From Hysterangium stoloniferum (Eukaryota > Basidiomycota > Agaricomycetes > Hysterangiales > Hysterangiaceae): a stretch of 64,000 nt of DNA. Each line of letters opens with the position of its first letter. The first letter of the stretch is position 1. Of this stretch, positions 23,270 through 33,867 are shown piece by piece. The position numbers and the translations under genes were made by a program. The notes below the pieces were generated by a model. The model was not told the origin of the DNA. It made no database searches and was given only the letters and a program-made list of their open reading frames with translations. The stretch lies in contig WHVD01000004.1 of the NCBI GenBank assembly GCA_015178975.1, positions 1,550,001 to 1,614,000 of the forward strand. Reading direction: 5' to 3'.

Positions 23270-24515
23270 AAGCCCACCCTTAGGACCTATTTACCCATTG
23301 TCCCAATCAGAACTTTTGTCTATTTGGGAGTTCTTGGATGAACATCTGTAGATAGGTTTTATCCATCCGTCAAAGTCTCTGTATGGAGCATCTGTCCTTA
23401 TTGTCAAAAAAAAGGATTGTTCCCTTTGCCTCTGTGTGGATTTCCAAGGCTTAAATTCCATAACACAGAAGATAAGTACCCACTTCCACTCATTACCAAT
23501 TTACTCAATGCCCCACAGAAAGCTTGGATTTGCACCAAAATAGACCTCAAACAAACCTATCATTTGGTCCAAATTGCTAATGGAAGATTGCTTTCTGCAC
23601 CTACTATGGATCTTTTGAATGGTTGGTTATGCCATTCAGCCTTACCAATGCTCCCTCTGCTTTTCAATGATTTGTTAATGATATATTTTCCAACATGCTT
23701 GACATATGCATTATAGTCTATTTGGATGACATTTTGGTATTTTCCAAAAATCCCACTATTCATAATGAGCAGGTCCACAAAGTTTTCTGAAGACTCCAAA
23801 AAAATGGTTTTTTGACATGGACTCTTTTGAATATTTAGGTTTCATTATTGGGCCTGATGGTCTCTGTATGGATGAAACCAAATTTCAAGTTATCCACAAC
23901 TGGCCTGGGCCATGGAAAGTCAAGGACATCCAGTCATTTTTAGGCTTTGCAAATTTCTACTGATGATTTATTCAGAACTATCCAGATATTACAATACTGC
24001 TCACTCCACTTACCCATAAATCTCAACCATTGGTTTTTGATGAAAAATGCTGTTCTGCCTTTCAGACTGTAAAAAATGGCTTCACTTCCACTCCAATTCT
24101 TTCTCATTGGAGACCTTATATTCCAATTATTGTGGAAACTGATGCTTTCAATTATGCAATTACCACAATTGTTTCCATCCAAGATTCTGACAGTGACATT
24201 CACCTGGTTGCATTTTTTTCTTGGACACTCTCAATTTCCAATCTCAATTATGACATTCATGATAAGGAATTTTTGGCAATCTTCGAGGCTTTCAAACTTT
24301 GGTGGCACTATCTCAAAGGTTCCACAACTCCTGTTGATGTTGTTACTGATCACAAACATCTGGAATATTTTTCAACCACTAAACTTTTGATGCTGTTGGC
24401 AAGCCTGATGGTCAGAATTTATGTCTGCTGTCAATATGATTATCTGTTTCTGACCCAGATGTCTTGGTGGAAAACCAGGTGCCATAACACGATGATGGGA
24501 CATCTATCCTAAAGA
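23270..24515 (+). pseudogene. T2 reverse transcriptase and RNase H relic
   Basis: RT landmarks parallel T1: FVNDIFSNMLDI-like sequence and VYLDDILVFS at about 23715-23750, and an FLGFANFY block near 23935-23960 followed by two consecutive TGA codons (23961-23966) where two Arg are expected. RNase H is open at 24030-24512 (ILSHWRPYIPIIVETDAFNY, NYDIHDKEFLAIFEAFKLWW). Another TGA at 23788 matches the homologous TGA of T1 at 518. Upstream, a 32 bp direct repeat occurs at 23105-23136 and 23159-23190. Confidence 0.9.
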
Positions 24516-24544
24516 GGGGGAAATAACTATGCCATTGTTAATCC

Positions 24545-25804
24545 TGTAATGTATTTAGAGGTTTCTCTCAGATAGCTCAATATATGCTATAGTGTCACAG
24601 AGCTTCAACAATAAAATAAGCAAAGGTCCAGTAATTTAAATACTGATAGATTAATGAGCTGTGCTATTAAGCTTAAACAACTCAAATCAATGCTTACATA
24701 TTTTGATTATTGAAAGGTTCAAAAGAACAATATGCAACTCTTTTAGCAAATAAACAACTATTCCTTGAGAACAGGGGCTAGAAGCTGAGTATATGTGCAG
24801 TAACTTAGCAGAGACTTGATATAAAGTTTCTGTTTCCTGTATGCTTATTTGTAACTATTAATAGATATTTAACAAGGTGTTAAATATTTATTAATAGAGA
24901 GAATAATTTGTGTTGGATTTCTTGTGTGCTTGTACTTGATTAATTCACTAACTTAGGTATGGGCCTTGAATAATCTAAGTGTTGGCAGGGATTTCAGTAA
25001 GAATACTTATTGGGTTTATTATGTAATTAATAAGCCTAAGGGGTAGTTGTGAGGCTGGGGGAACTTAGATGATTAGCTAAGTTCAAGAGTTGCTGACAAA
25101 GAGTTCTAGATTCTGCAAGTGTAGGTGCTTGCAGTTAGTGTATCAGACTAAGGCTATTATTGTCCTTAGGATGATGAGATAAGCTTCTGAGCTGTTCAGT
25201 AAAATATGTGTGATAAGATTGTTTTTATTGGAAACTTGGCCCTCCTTATATACATTTTGATAACTAAATAATTAACTATTTATTTATTTTATGAGGTCAT
25301 TATTTAGGTCATAATGACCTCATATTCTACTTATTTTTTCCCCTTTATTTATCTTATGACTCCCCTCTCTGAAACAAGGGTTCCAACCTTTTGCTTGAAC
25401 ATGAAGGTTCAAGGCCACGGTCCCAGGACAGAAGCAACTGCTGAGTCAGCAGAATCAAATAATGACTCATTACAGTCACATTCGTGACTGTATGATATGC
25501 CGAGGTTGGAGGCTTATCTAATAGGTCACATGACTGCAAAAATGCACACATAGGAGCAAGCAATGTGCCGAGAAGCAATAACTAAGTAAATAAAATATAA
25601 ATAATTAGTTAAAAATTATAATAAATTAACTAATATATAATATCATTATATGAGATCATATATGCTATTATTATATGAAGTTAAAAGGAACTAGGCCTTA
25701 TATTTCACAATAGAAATATAATAAAAATACAATAAATTTGAGAAAATATTAAATAATTCAAAGAAAATTAAGAGAACCTTATGAGATAATGCTGATACCT
25801 CACA
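24545..25804 (+). mobile_element. Complete LTR-E (1260 bp), probable solo LTR of a copia family, inserted in T2
   Basis: It starts TGTAATGTATTTAGAGG and ends TACCTCACA with AATCC on both sides (24540-24544, 25805-25809). It defines the ends of LTR-E and contains the intact site into which LTR-B jumped in the 5127-8250 copy. A related sequence follows the copia relic T3 at 36660-37170. Confidence 0.9.
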
Positions 25805-25809
25805 AATCC

Positions 25810-26235
25810 ACATAATATGAAACTGTTTTCACAACAGAGCAACTTTCTGCATCTACATATTTGAGCGACTTCTCTCTACCATCCAATTATGGGTAGCATT
25901 ATGATTATGGACATTGAGCAATTACATCAAGATATCCTTTCCACACTTATTTCTGATCCGACTCTCAAGTCACATTTAGAAGTTCCCAAAGATTCCAATC
26001 AACCCCAGTGGTCCCAAGACTCTCAAGGTTTCATCCATCTTGATGGATGTATCTCCATTCCAGATTCTGACAATGTCTGACTCTGTATACTTCAGTACAA
26101 ACACAATCATCCAATAAAGGTACCAATGACGAAACTTCATAGATACTGGCCACAGAACTTGGACATGCTATGGAAATTGTAACTGACTTCCACACCACCT
26201 ATCCTAGTAAACCTGGACCTTTATCAGCACTCTGA
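25810..26235 (+). pseudogene. T2 integrase/chromodomain remnant
   Basis: Sequence continues the T2 pol after the LTR-E insertion: DPTLKSHLEVPKDSNQPQWS and QGFIHLDGCI match the T1 segment at 1320-1430. Most of the integrase is deleted; the end near 26130-26230 (ILATELGHAMEIVTDFHTTY) matches the T1 chromodomain tail. Confidence 0.8.
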
Positions 26236-26244
26236 TTTTTTCCA

Positions 26245-28060
26245 TTTCCCTGTCTGTTTCTGATACCTTCCAACACTTCTGATGCTACACTCTTTCACAG
26301 GATTTCATAAAGATACAATTAATTGAGCATTTCCAGTACCCCAAATCCTCCTCCATTTCACCTACCATCTCATTGACAACTTCTGTTCCAATTTCCACAC
26401 TCTCCACCATTTCCTGACCTCCCCATCTTCACTTTCCAACCTTTCTCCTGACACCCACCTTTTCTCAACCATATCTGCCAATGGATCATTCAGGTCATTT
26501 TTTTCTTTATCAGTATACCTTTCAGAAACAACAATTATGCCAATTGTTAGGACCGGGAAACTGGCTGAGACCTGGAACACATCCTATAACTATCTGACTA
26601 TCTATATTGTGTGATTGCATGCACTGGACTTTACCTGGATAACCTGGACTCCATTCTATATGTGCCAACTATCTGTATCATATGAACTATCCATCGGACC
26701 TGCCCAGACATTATGGACCCCCTTGTTCTCAATCTGTCCTTGCCCATTTGTCATCCAGTTTAGTTTACTGCAATGTTTCCCTATCTGTGTGACACCTGGT
26801 TTATTGGTTTATTGTACTCTTGATATGTCCTTTTGTATGTCTGATTTAGTAGTACAATAACCTCCTAGTCTATATAGTCAAATAGTTATTGTACATACAA
26901 TCTGATCAGAAAATAGACTTAGTTTCTACTTGTCTTTTGCACTTTGCATATTCTCAGAACCAACAGGTTTCCTGTTCACTCCTGTTTGAAATTGGACAAT
27001 GTGATCTGAAAAGGTGCAGCACATAAGCTGAAGCCACATCCTTCCCAGAACTTCTGCAGGTTTCCCCAGAGACCCACCCATGAGCCCTGTGCTTAACACT
27101 GATGGTGACCATTATATTTTCCAAGAAGTCATTTTGTTTCTGGAAGTTCCAATTCGATGCCTGGAATAATCCTTTTTCTTGGACATTGTTATGGCACTCT
27201 AAAGTCTCTGAAACCTTCATCAACTCCAGGCCAATGAATACCATTGCATTAATGGTATCTCTGAGGAGTCCAATGCTGGTATTGTTCTTCATGCTCAGCA
27301 CTGCAGTTTCCATAGGCTTAGTTGTTTCTGACATTTCTGTGATCACTTTTTTTTCCACCTTCTCCATTTTTCCTGCCTTTTCAACCTTCTGAGCCTTTTT
27401 GCCTTTTGGAGTCCATTTTATGGCAAGAGTACACAGAATTTTATTCACTATAAGGAAAACAAGTTCCACCCTATTTTACCTTCAGCCTCCAACAAGTAAT
27501 GCCCTGGGTCACACCATCACTGACTTGGAATTTTGTGGGGAGTCTCCATACATTCCAGAGCCCTGGTCTTTTGTTTCTGTTTCACATATTAGCCATATTT
27601 TTTGACTTTTACAAAATTACTTACCTTTGGACTTGAAGGCCCAGTCTCTTCTTCCCCATCCACTTGGCTGGTTTTTTGCTGTTGTTTTCCATTATCAGAG
27701 AGACATGGAACATTACTGGTTCCCTCACTTTTCCATCCTGTGTCTCCTTTAGCCTCTGTTCTTCCACCTTGGCATCCTGCCATCTCTTCTCCACCTCATC
27801 CTGCAACCTCCAATCCTCCACTATTTTCTGAAACCATTCCTTCCTCTCCTCCTCCATCCTTTTCTCCATCTCAATCCACTCCAACTCCCTTTTTTCCGCC
27901 TCTTCTACCTCTCTCAACTCCTACATTAACTCTTTTGCCTCCTCCTCCTGTTGTCATCTTACCTCCTCCATCCTCTGTTGTTTTCATTGAAGTTCTTCTA
28001 CCTTCAACATTTTGGCAATCTCAGCAATTTCAGCTTCTGAACTTTGCAGAGTGGTGGTAA
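26245..28060 (-). pseudogene. T2 antisense charged ORF, split by LTR-F
   Basis: Minus-strand coding-like segments: Glu/Lys/Arg-rich coiled-coil-like sequence at 27917-27621 (EEAEKRELEWIEMEKRMEEE), a Lys-rich segment at 27420-27110 (WTPKGKKAQKVEKAGKMEK), then continuation beyond LTR-F at 26540-26362. It corresponds in position to the antisense ORF of T1 at 3900-2960. Function unknown. Confidence 0.45.
26545..27098 (+). mobile_element. Solo LTR-F, 554 bp
   Basis: It starts TGTTAGGACCGGG and ends GTGCTTAACA. It contains TATATAG near 26870 and the conserved CACATAAGCTGAAGCC motif near 27017. The flanks are CCAAT (26540-26544) and CTGAT (27099-27103), which become identical if both came from CCGAT by opposite-strand CpG transitions. 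Confidence 0.8.
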
Positions 28061-28152
28061 ACAAAGGATGCCAAATGCACATGCAAGTCATGGTTAAAGA
28101 AAGAAAATTGCTATTTTGAATATTTGGATGGTTTTATACTCAGATCACCAAC

Positions 28153-29589
28153 CAAAAATGGCTGTTTAAAAGTGGTTGACTGTCCAGTGACAACTGCCAG
28201 CTTTTCCACTACGCAGATCATGACGACCATCACTGGACGCAATGTTCGTCAAATCTCGCAATGTTCGTCAAATCTCGCAATATTCATTAAATCTCGCTTT
28301 TTTGTAAAGCCAAAAAGCGATGGACGATTTATTATCTTTAATATAATGCCTAATCAGGAGCCACAATTATACGCTTTCCCCCATCTTATTGCCAGCACAG
28401 GCACATAGTAGCCCCTTGGATTGTCAATTTCTGGTAGGAGCGAAACACTAGGTATCCACATTTGGTATATATATTTGAACTTAACATATAAAGTCAAGTA
28501 ACTGTGTCTCACAGCTGCTTTTAATTCAATATAACATTCAATTGAATTTTATCACCACCCTTGTCGATAAACTGAACATGGGAGCTGATCTGTCTTCAGA
28601 GGGATGGATTATGATCGCATCCCAACATGTCCCCAGACAAGATATCCCCTCCTTGTGTTAAAATTCCGGCATTCAGTAGTAATCTCAACGTGATGACACC
28701 TGTGGGTCACTGGTATATTTCGCGCTAAGCTATGTAGTCATGTACAGTAGCTTAGTAATATCAATCATTTTGTCCGCGTCCACCGTGTACTGTCGTATAC
28801 CCCCCCCTGCGTCAACACCTTAACCATGACAAATCTAAACATTCGTGCAACAATACTTCCTTTGCTGTTCGAGTAGCTGACATTCGAAGGCCAAAAAGCT
28901 GTTTCAACACCCAGCATGCTGAAATTCCCGCGCATGGGAATTTGTAGCATGTCTGGGCCGAACAAAAGCACGTATTCGATTTTTGTTACAGAATGGCCGC
29001 ATCCTCTCATACCTAGACCGCGTCAGGATCTGGGATTGGGATGGCATGCCTGGAAGGGCACAGGAAGACAAGTTATACTATCAGAATGGAAGGCGAATCT
29101 CGTGGTTTCTTGTCGTGCAGTCGGTTGCCCCCACACGATCACAAACTCTTCGATTTCACGCCGATTATAGACTCTGATGATGGAATGTGGGATACATGTG
29201 ACGTCGTAAAATAGACGTTCCTTGGGCCGGCGGACGAGTTGAACGGCCTTTCCACCAAGATACTACGACATCTATGATTATGATGATATATCACGACTTG
29301 AAATTGACGATAGGGAAGGTCATGGGGCACGATATCTTCATCATATAATTGAAACATACAGTGCGCCAGTTCAAAGAATTAGGACGAATCCAAGTTTCTT
29401 TACGACCTACTTGCCTACGCTATATCCTGTCCTTTGAAATTTGCACCAATGGCGTCTAACCACGCCAAAGCTTTCATCTGTGCGCTACAACCCTTCCACT
29501 AAACTCCAAATTCTGGTTTCCGTGCCTAACCTCCGGACTCTGAATTTGTATCCCGATTGTCCCTCCATATCTGTGCCATCAGACTGCTT
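28153..29589 (+). repeat. Left arm of large inverted repeat
   Basis: It is reverse-complementary to 31727-33183 (coordinates sum to 61316 over most of the length), with long identical stretches including identical translations. It holds a copia-LTR-like end (28715-28817) and part of an F-box-like relic. It breaks inside CAGACTGCTT at 29589. Confidence 0.95.
28715..28817 (+). repeat. ~100 bp repeat with internal inverted repeat (also 32499-32601 and 54987-55086)
   Basis: It ends CCTGCGTCAACA and contains CTAAGCTA...TAGCTTAG as a stem. The copy at 54987-55086 sits next to the copia T4 primer-binding site, so it is the terminal part of that element's LTR. Before the repeat the flanks of the copies differ. 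Confidence 0.8.
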
Positions 29590-29859
29590 AACAAGTCTGT
29601 GAATCGAGGCCGCCACAACACTCATTTAGGAAAATAAGACGGGCACACAAGGTTTTGTGAAACTGATGATAGTATGGAAACTTCCTCTCTTGGGCGGTCC
29701 CACTTTGATGATGGCAATATGGAGATTGCCATATTTCTTCTCAGGCTGCTTCTGAAATTGTCTTTAGGTTCCTTTCAAACCTCGATTTTTGGGTGCATAC
29801 TTCCTTTTTGGGTCCAATTTGGCTGTCACATTGCCGGGTGCTTTAAAGACCTATAGGCC

Positions 29860-30730
29860 ACCTATCCACCAATATCACATCCTCCTTGTTCAAGTTGCTT
29901 AACCCTATTACTATCATGCTGACCTCCTTTTTCTCCCGTATTGAAGTTGATGAAGAGTCTTCCCTAGTCTTTACCCAATCTATGTTATCCGAATAACATT
30001 CATGTCAACACGGGAATCTCTGCTAATAACATTATGCAAGGCTCCAATGGCAATATACTTGAGAACGTTCCGAAAATTGGGGGGATAGGTGCGGTAATTC
30101 TTTAAATCGTTGCTCAGCGAGTCTGACGCGCTGCATACATTATCGCACGGTCCCTACCGGTACCCCCTCTTTGCCCGCACCATCCGATACTGCACCCCAT
30201 AAAGTCACTGTTGGACAGTTTGCCTCAAGTCACGCAGAGTACAATACTTCCCATAGGCCCACGGTTTGTGCCAGGACATTTTATGACCCCTTAGGTGCCG
30301 TTGAGCGCAGAGGCGGGGAGATCTCTATACAAAGATCATCGTGTTAACGCTATTGACATCAAGTCTCAAACCCTCTTCCTATGGCCGGCCCAGGATCTCA
30401 TTTTCTGGTGATCATGTCACGGATGATCTTGTTTGTACGTGCACCACAGAGAAGGATACATGATTTGCTTGTTGATGCCCGTTTTATCACTTAGCATGTC
30501 AACCAGTTTCAGTTAGCGTGGACACCTGAAGACATTGTTAACAACCTGGCCATCGCGAGGCAGAATCACACTATAGAAGCTATCTACGACGTCCGCCTTC
30601 ACCTCAGCACTACGCTCGTCTTTCGTCCGGCAAATTCGGCCGCCGAGAATGCTCATTCCAGTTGCAAAGTCCACACGCCCAAAAGGTTCTAATATCTTAA
30701 ACGGTATGTGCGCCCTCAGCGTCATACCGC
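29860..30730 (+). pseudogene. ZnF-2: relic of the twin zinc-finger family
   Basis: Homologous to ZnF-1 and ZnF-3: N-terminal segment from about 29911, middle block TRCIHYRTVPTGTP near 30125-30165, an intron-like stretch from GTACGTGCACC (about 30436) to CACTTAG, and QNHTIEAIYDV at about 30560-30590. The sequence dies after CCCAAAAGG (about 30685), so the fingers are missing. It lies in the spacer of the large inverted repeat. Confidence 0.7.
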
Positions 30731-30734
30731 AACA

Positions 30735-31431
30735 CCTTAGCAAACAAGGTTATCAGTGTTCGCCTCTACTCACCTAATTGGCTTGACTCTAGTTGCTGGC
30801 CTGCCTGGCTCCTTGTGTGGTGCCGGGACTTGTCATCTGACTGGGGTTGGGGCACATGGTGCATGTGATATGAAGGGCACTCTGATTGTTGGTCTGACCA
30901 TGCGTTAACATACTTCCGCAGCAGATATCCTTCTCGGATATCTCCATGTCATTCACTGTCAACATCTGGAGCGAGGAGTATCGGGATCAGTGCCAGTGCT
31001 GGAGATGTGGATGTCGACAGTTCTCAAGTTGGTTCTTTCTGAGTTTAGGCGGAATCCGGTGATGCAGCGTGGTCCAAGAACGTTCAATATTCTTTTCGCT
31101 TTCTTCGCACTTATCGGACCCCGTGGAAGTTAGCCGGCAACATTTCGATTGACGCTTCTGGCAGGTGGTCTCAGAAACTCTGGAGGCAGGCAGCCGGAGC
31201 GTAATATGGACTCGTAGGACTATATACAGTCGTACTAGGAGCCACAAATAATCATTTTTTGAGTTTTCATTTCTGAACTCCTTGTACTATTGAAAGCTCG
31301 TATCACTATAGTATAGGGGACTCAGGTGCAGTCAGAGCTAGTGGGTGGCTGATGCTATATTACTAACAATACCAATCCATGTCGCACAAAACAATGGCGA
31401 GAACGAGAATATAAATTTGTAAAGGAGCACT
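30735..31431. other. Spacer sequence, no gene recognised
   Basis: CpG-containing sequence with short frames on both strands and no recognised domain or repeat boundary. Confidence 0.5.
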
Positions 31432-32400
31432 TCATTGTACCCACCGCCACCCTAGCGCCAGACTGTGGGTCCGTGGGTCCCGCTCCTGCAAGTGAGTCAG
31501 ATTCGGGAATACAGATCCGAATTGTTGTAAAGCCTTGCCAGAAAGATCCAGATATACTGCATCCATGTGCGTAACGAAAGCGGTCGATGGTACCCCACAC
31601 AATGTGGGGAAGTCGGCATGAAATTCCGTATGGCTGGTTCGTAGCCGAACTGACTGGATATTACGGCCGGGAATAATGCCTAGCGCTGTTATTTGTGCAT
31701 TGACTGTCAGTGGATCGATTTTTAACAAGCAGTCTGATGGCACAGATATGGAGGGACAATCGGGATACAAATTCAGAGTCCGGAGGTTAGGCACGGAAAC
31801 CAGAATTTGGAGTTTAGTGGAAGGGTTGTAGCGCACAGATGAAAGCTTTGGCGTGGTTAGACGCCATTGGTGCAAATTTCAAAGGACAGGATATAGCGTA
31901 GGCAAGTAGGTCGTAAAGAAACTTGGATTCGTCCTAATTCTTTGAACTGGCGCACTGTATGTTTCAATTATATGATGAAGATATCGTGCCCCATGACCTT
32001 CCCTATCGTCAATTTCAAGTCGTGATATATCATCATAATCATAGATGTCGTAGTATCTTGGTGGAAAGGCCGTTCAACTCGTCCGCCGGCCCAAGGAACG
32101 TCTATTTTACGACGTCACATGTATCCCACATTCCATCATCAGAGTCTATAATCGGCGTGAAATCGAAGAGTTTGTGATCGTGTGGGGGCAACCGACTGCA
32201 CGACAAGAAACCACGAGATTCGCCTTCCATTCTGATAGTATAACTTGTCTTCCTGTGCCCTTCCAGGCATGCCATCCCAATCCCAGATCCTGACGCGGTC
32301 TAGGTATGAGAGGATGCGGCCATTCTGTAACAAAAATCGAATACGTGCTTTTGTTCGGCCCAGACATGCTACAAATTCCCATGCGCGGGAATTTCAGCAT
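31432..32400 (-). pseudogene. F-box/LRR-like protein relic
   Basis: On the minus strand an open frame at 31875-31432 (LQILVSVPNLRTLNLYPDC, LTVNAQITALGI) has leucine-rich-repeat-like periodicity, and upstream RILSYLDRVRIWDWD (about 32330-32280) resembles the region after the F-box in the large agaricomycete F-box families. Frames are broken between the blocks. The left arm carries the same gene truncated at 29589. Assignment rests on overall style, not on a clear F-box. Confidence 0.4.
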
Positions 32401-33183
32401 GCTGGGTGTTGAAACAGCTTTTTGGCCTTCGAATGTCAGCTACTCGAACAGCAAAGGAAGTATTGTTGCACGAATGTTTAGATTTGTCATGGTTAAGGTG
32501 TTGACGCAGGGGGGGGTATACGACAGTACACGGTGGACGCGGACAAAATGATTGATATTACTAAGCTACTGTACATGACTACATAGCTTAGCGCGAAATA
32601 TACCAGTGACCCACAGGTGTCATCACGTTGAGATTACTACTGAATGCCGGAATTTTAACACAAGGAGGGGATATCTTGTCTGGGGACATGTTGGGATGCG
32701 ATCATAATCCATCCCTCTGAAGACAGATCAGCTCCCATGTTCAGTTTATCGACAAGGGTGGTGATAAAATTCAATTGAATGTTATATTGAATTAAAAGCA
32801 GCTGTGAGACACAGTTACTTGACTTTATATGTTAAGTTCAAATATATATACCAAATGTGGATACCTAGTGTTTCGCTCCTACCAGAAATTGACAATCCAA
32901 GGGGCTACTATGTGCCTGTGCTGGCAATAAGATGGGGGAAAGCGTATAATTGTGGCTCCTGATTAGGCATTATATTAAAGATAATAAATCGTCCATCGCT
33001 TTTTGGCTTTACAAAAAAGCGAGATTTAATGAATATTGCGAGATTTGACGAACATTGCGAGATTTGACGAACATTGCGAGATTTGACGAACATTGCGTCC
33101 AGTGATGGTCGTCATGATCTGCGTAGTGGAAAAGCTGGCAGTTGTCACTGGACAGTCAACCACTTTGAAACAGCCATTTTCAA
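31727..33183 (-). repeat. Right arm of large inverted repeat
   Basis: Reverse complement of 28153-29589. It has one extra 19 bp unit (ATTGCGAGATTTGACGAAC) in a short tandem array near 33035-33098 compared with the left arm. Its homologous gene continues past the inner edge into 31432-31726, so this arm is likely the source copy. Confidence 0.95.
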
Positions 33184-33224
33184 TATGCCTCGTGCACCGT
33201 GGTAAGATTACCAAGTACGGCAGA

Positions 33225-33470
33225 TGAGCCTTTGTTAAAATATTTCCGGATAAAGAAAATCCTGCACGACACGTGAAGTGCTTTAATAACCCTGTTGAAT
33301 GTTTGAAATAGCAGTTCCTCGCGCGTAATGTGATTGAATCTAATCATTGAATTAACCAACAGTGGTACTTAGTTTTCGCATGTTGATTATAAGGGAAATC
33401 ATCAAAAGACTTGTACAATGCCGAAAAAATAGAATTCTTGAGTGATGTTTGATAACCTTCTGAGTATGTA
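33225..33470 (+). pseudogene. ZnF-5: zinc-finger C-terminal fragment
   Basis: It aligns with the last exons of ZnF-4: AAGAAAATCCTGCACGACAC (finger 1), TTAATAACCCTGTTGAATG, an intron-like stretch ending AACCAACAG, then finger 2 (GATTATAAGGGAAATCATC) and a stop at about 33432. The donor site reads AAATAG instead of AAATGG. 3' flank homology with ZnF-4 continues to about 33680. Confidence 0.75.
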
Positions 33471-33867
33471 TGCTCTATTTGCTGTCTCTCTTTGACGTCC
33501 AATGCGTCCTTACCTCTATTTCAGCCTAGGTGCAGTCTTCAGACACAATAAATTAGACGGAAAACTTTCATTGCTGTTCCTATGAAAACGATATAATCTT
33601 TTGTCAAGATATGTTATTTACTATAAAAGAAAAAATGAGAGTCTAAGTCATGTGTTGGACCTTCTACATGGAAAGCAATACATAAGGCGCTAGTAACTGT
33701 TAAGAATCAATTTCTTCCCATGTAGGGCCGTTCGCGTAAACGACAACCGCTAGAAAGGGCAAGTAAAGACATAGAGCGTGTATTATATATCTCTCAAGTG
33801 AAATGTAGTCCCAAAAAGGTCATCTATTTTGCAAGTTACTAGAAATGAAGTTTTTTTTCGTTGTTAA

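Noticed and set aside
27602..28060. 152-residue plus-strand Pro/Ser-rich reading frame
   Set aside because: It is the complement of the Glu/Arg-rich antisense ORF of T2; low-complexity composition explains the open frame.
28153..33183. Giant transposon with long terminal inverted repeats
   Set aside because: No transposase, no target duplication seen, and the right arm's gene runs past the inner junction, which fits an inverted segmental duplication better.
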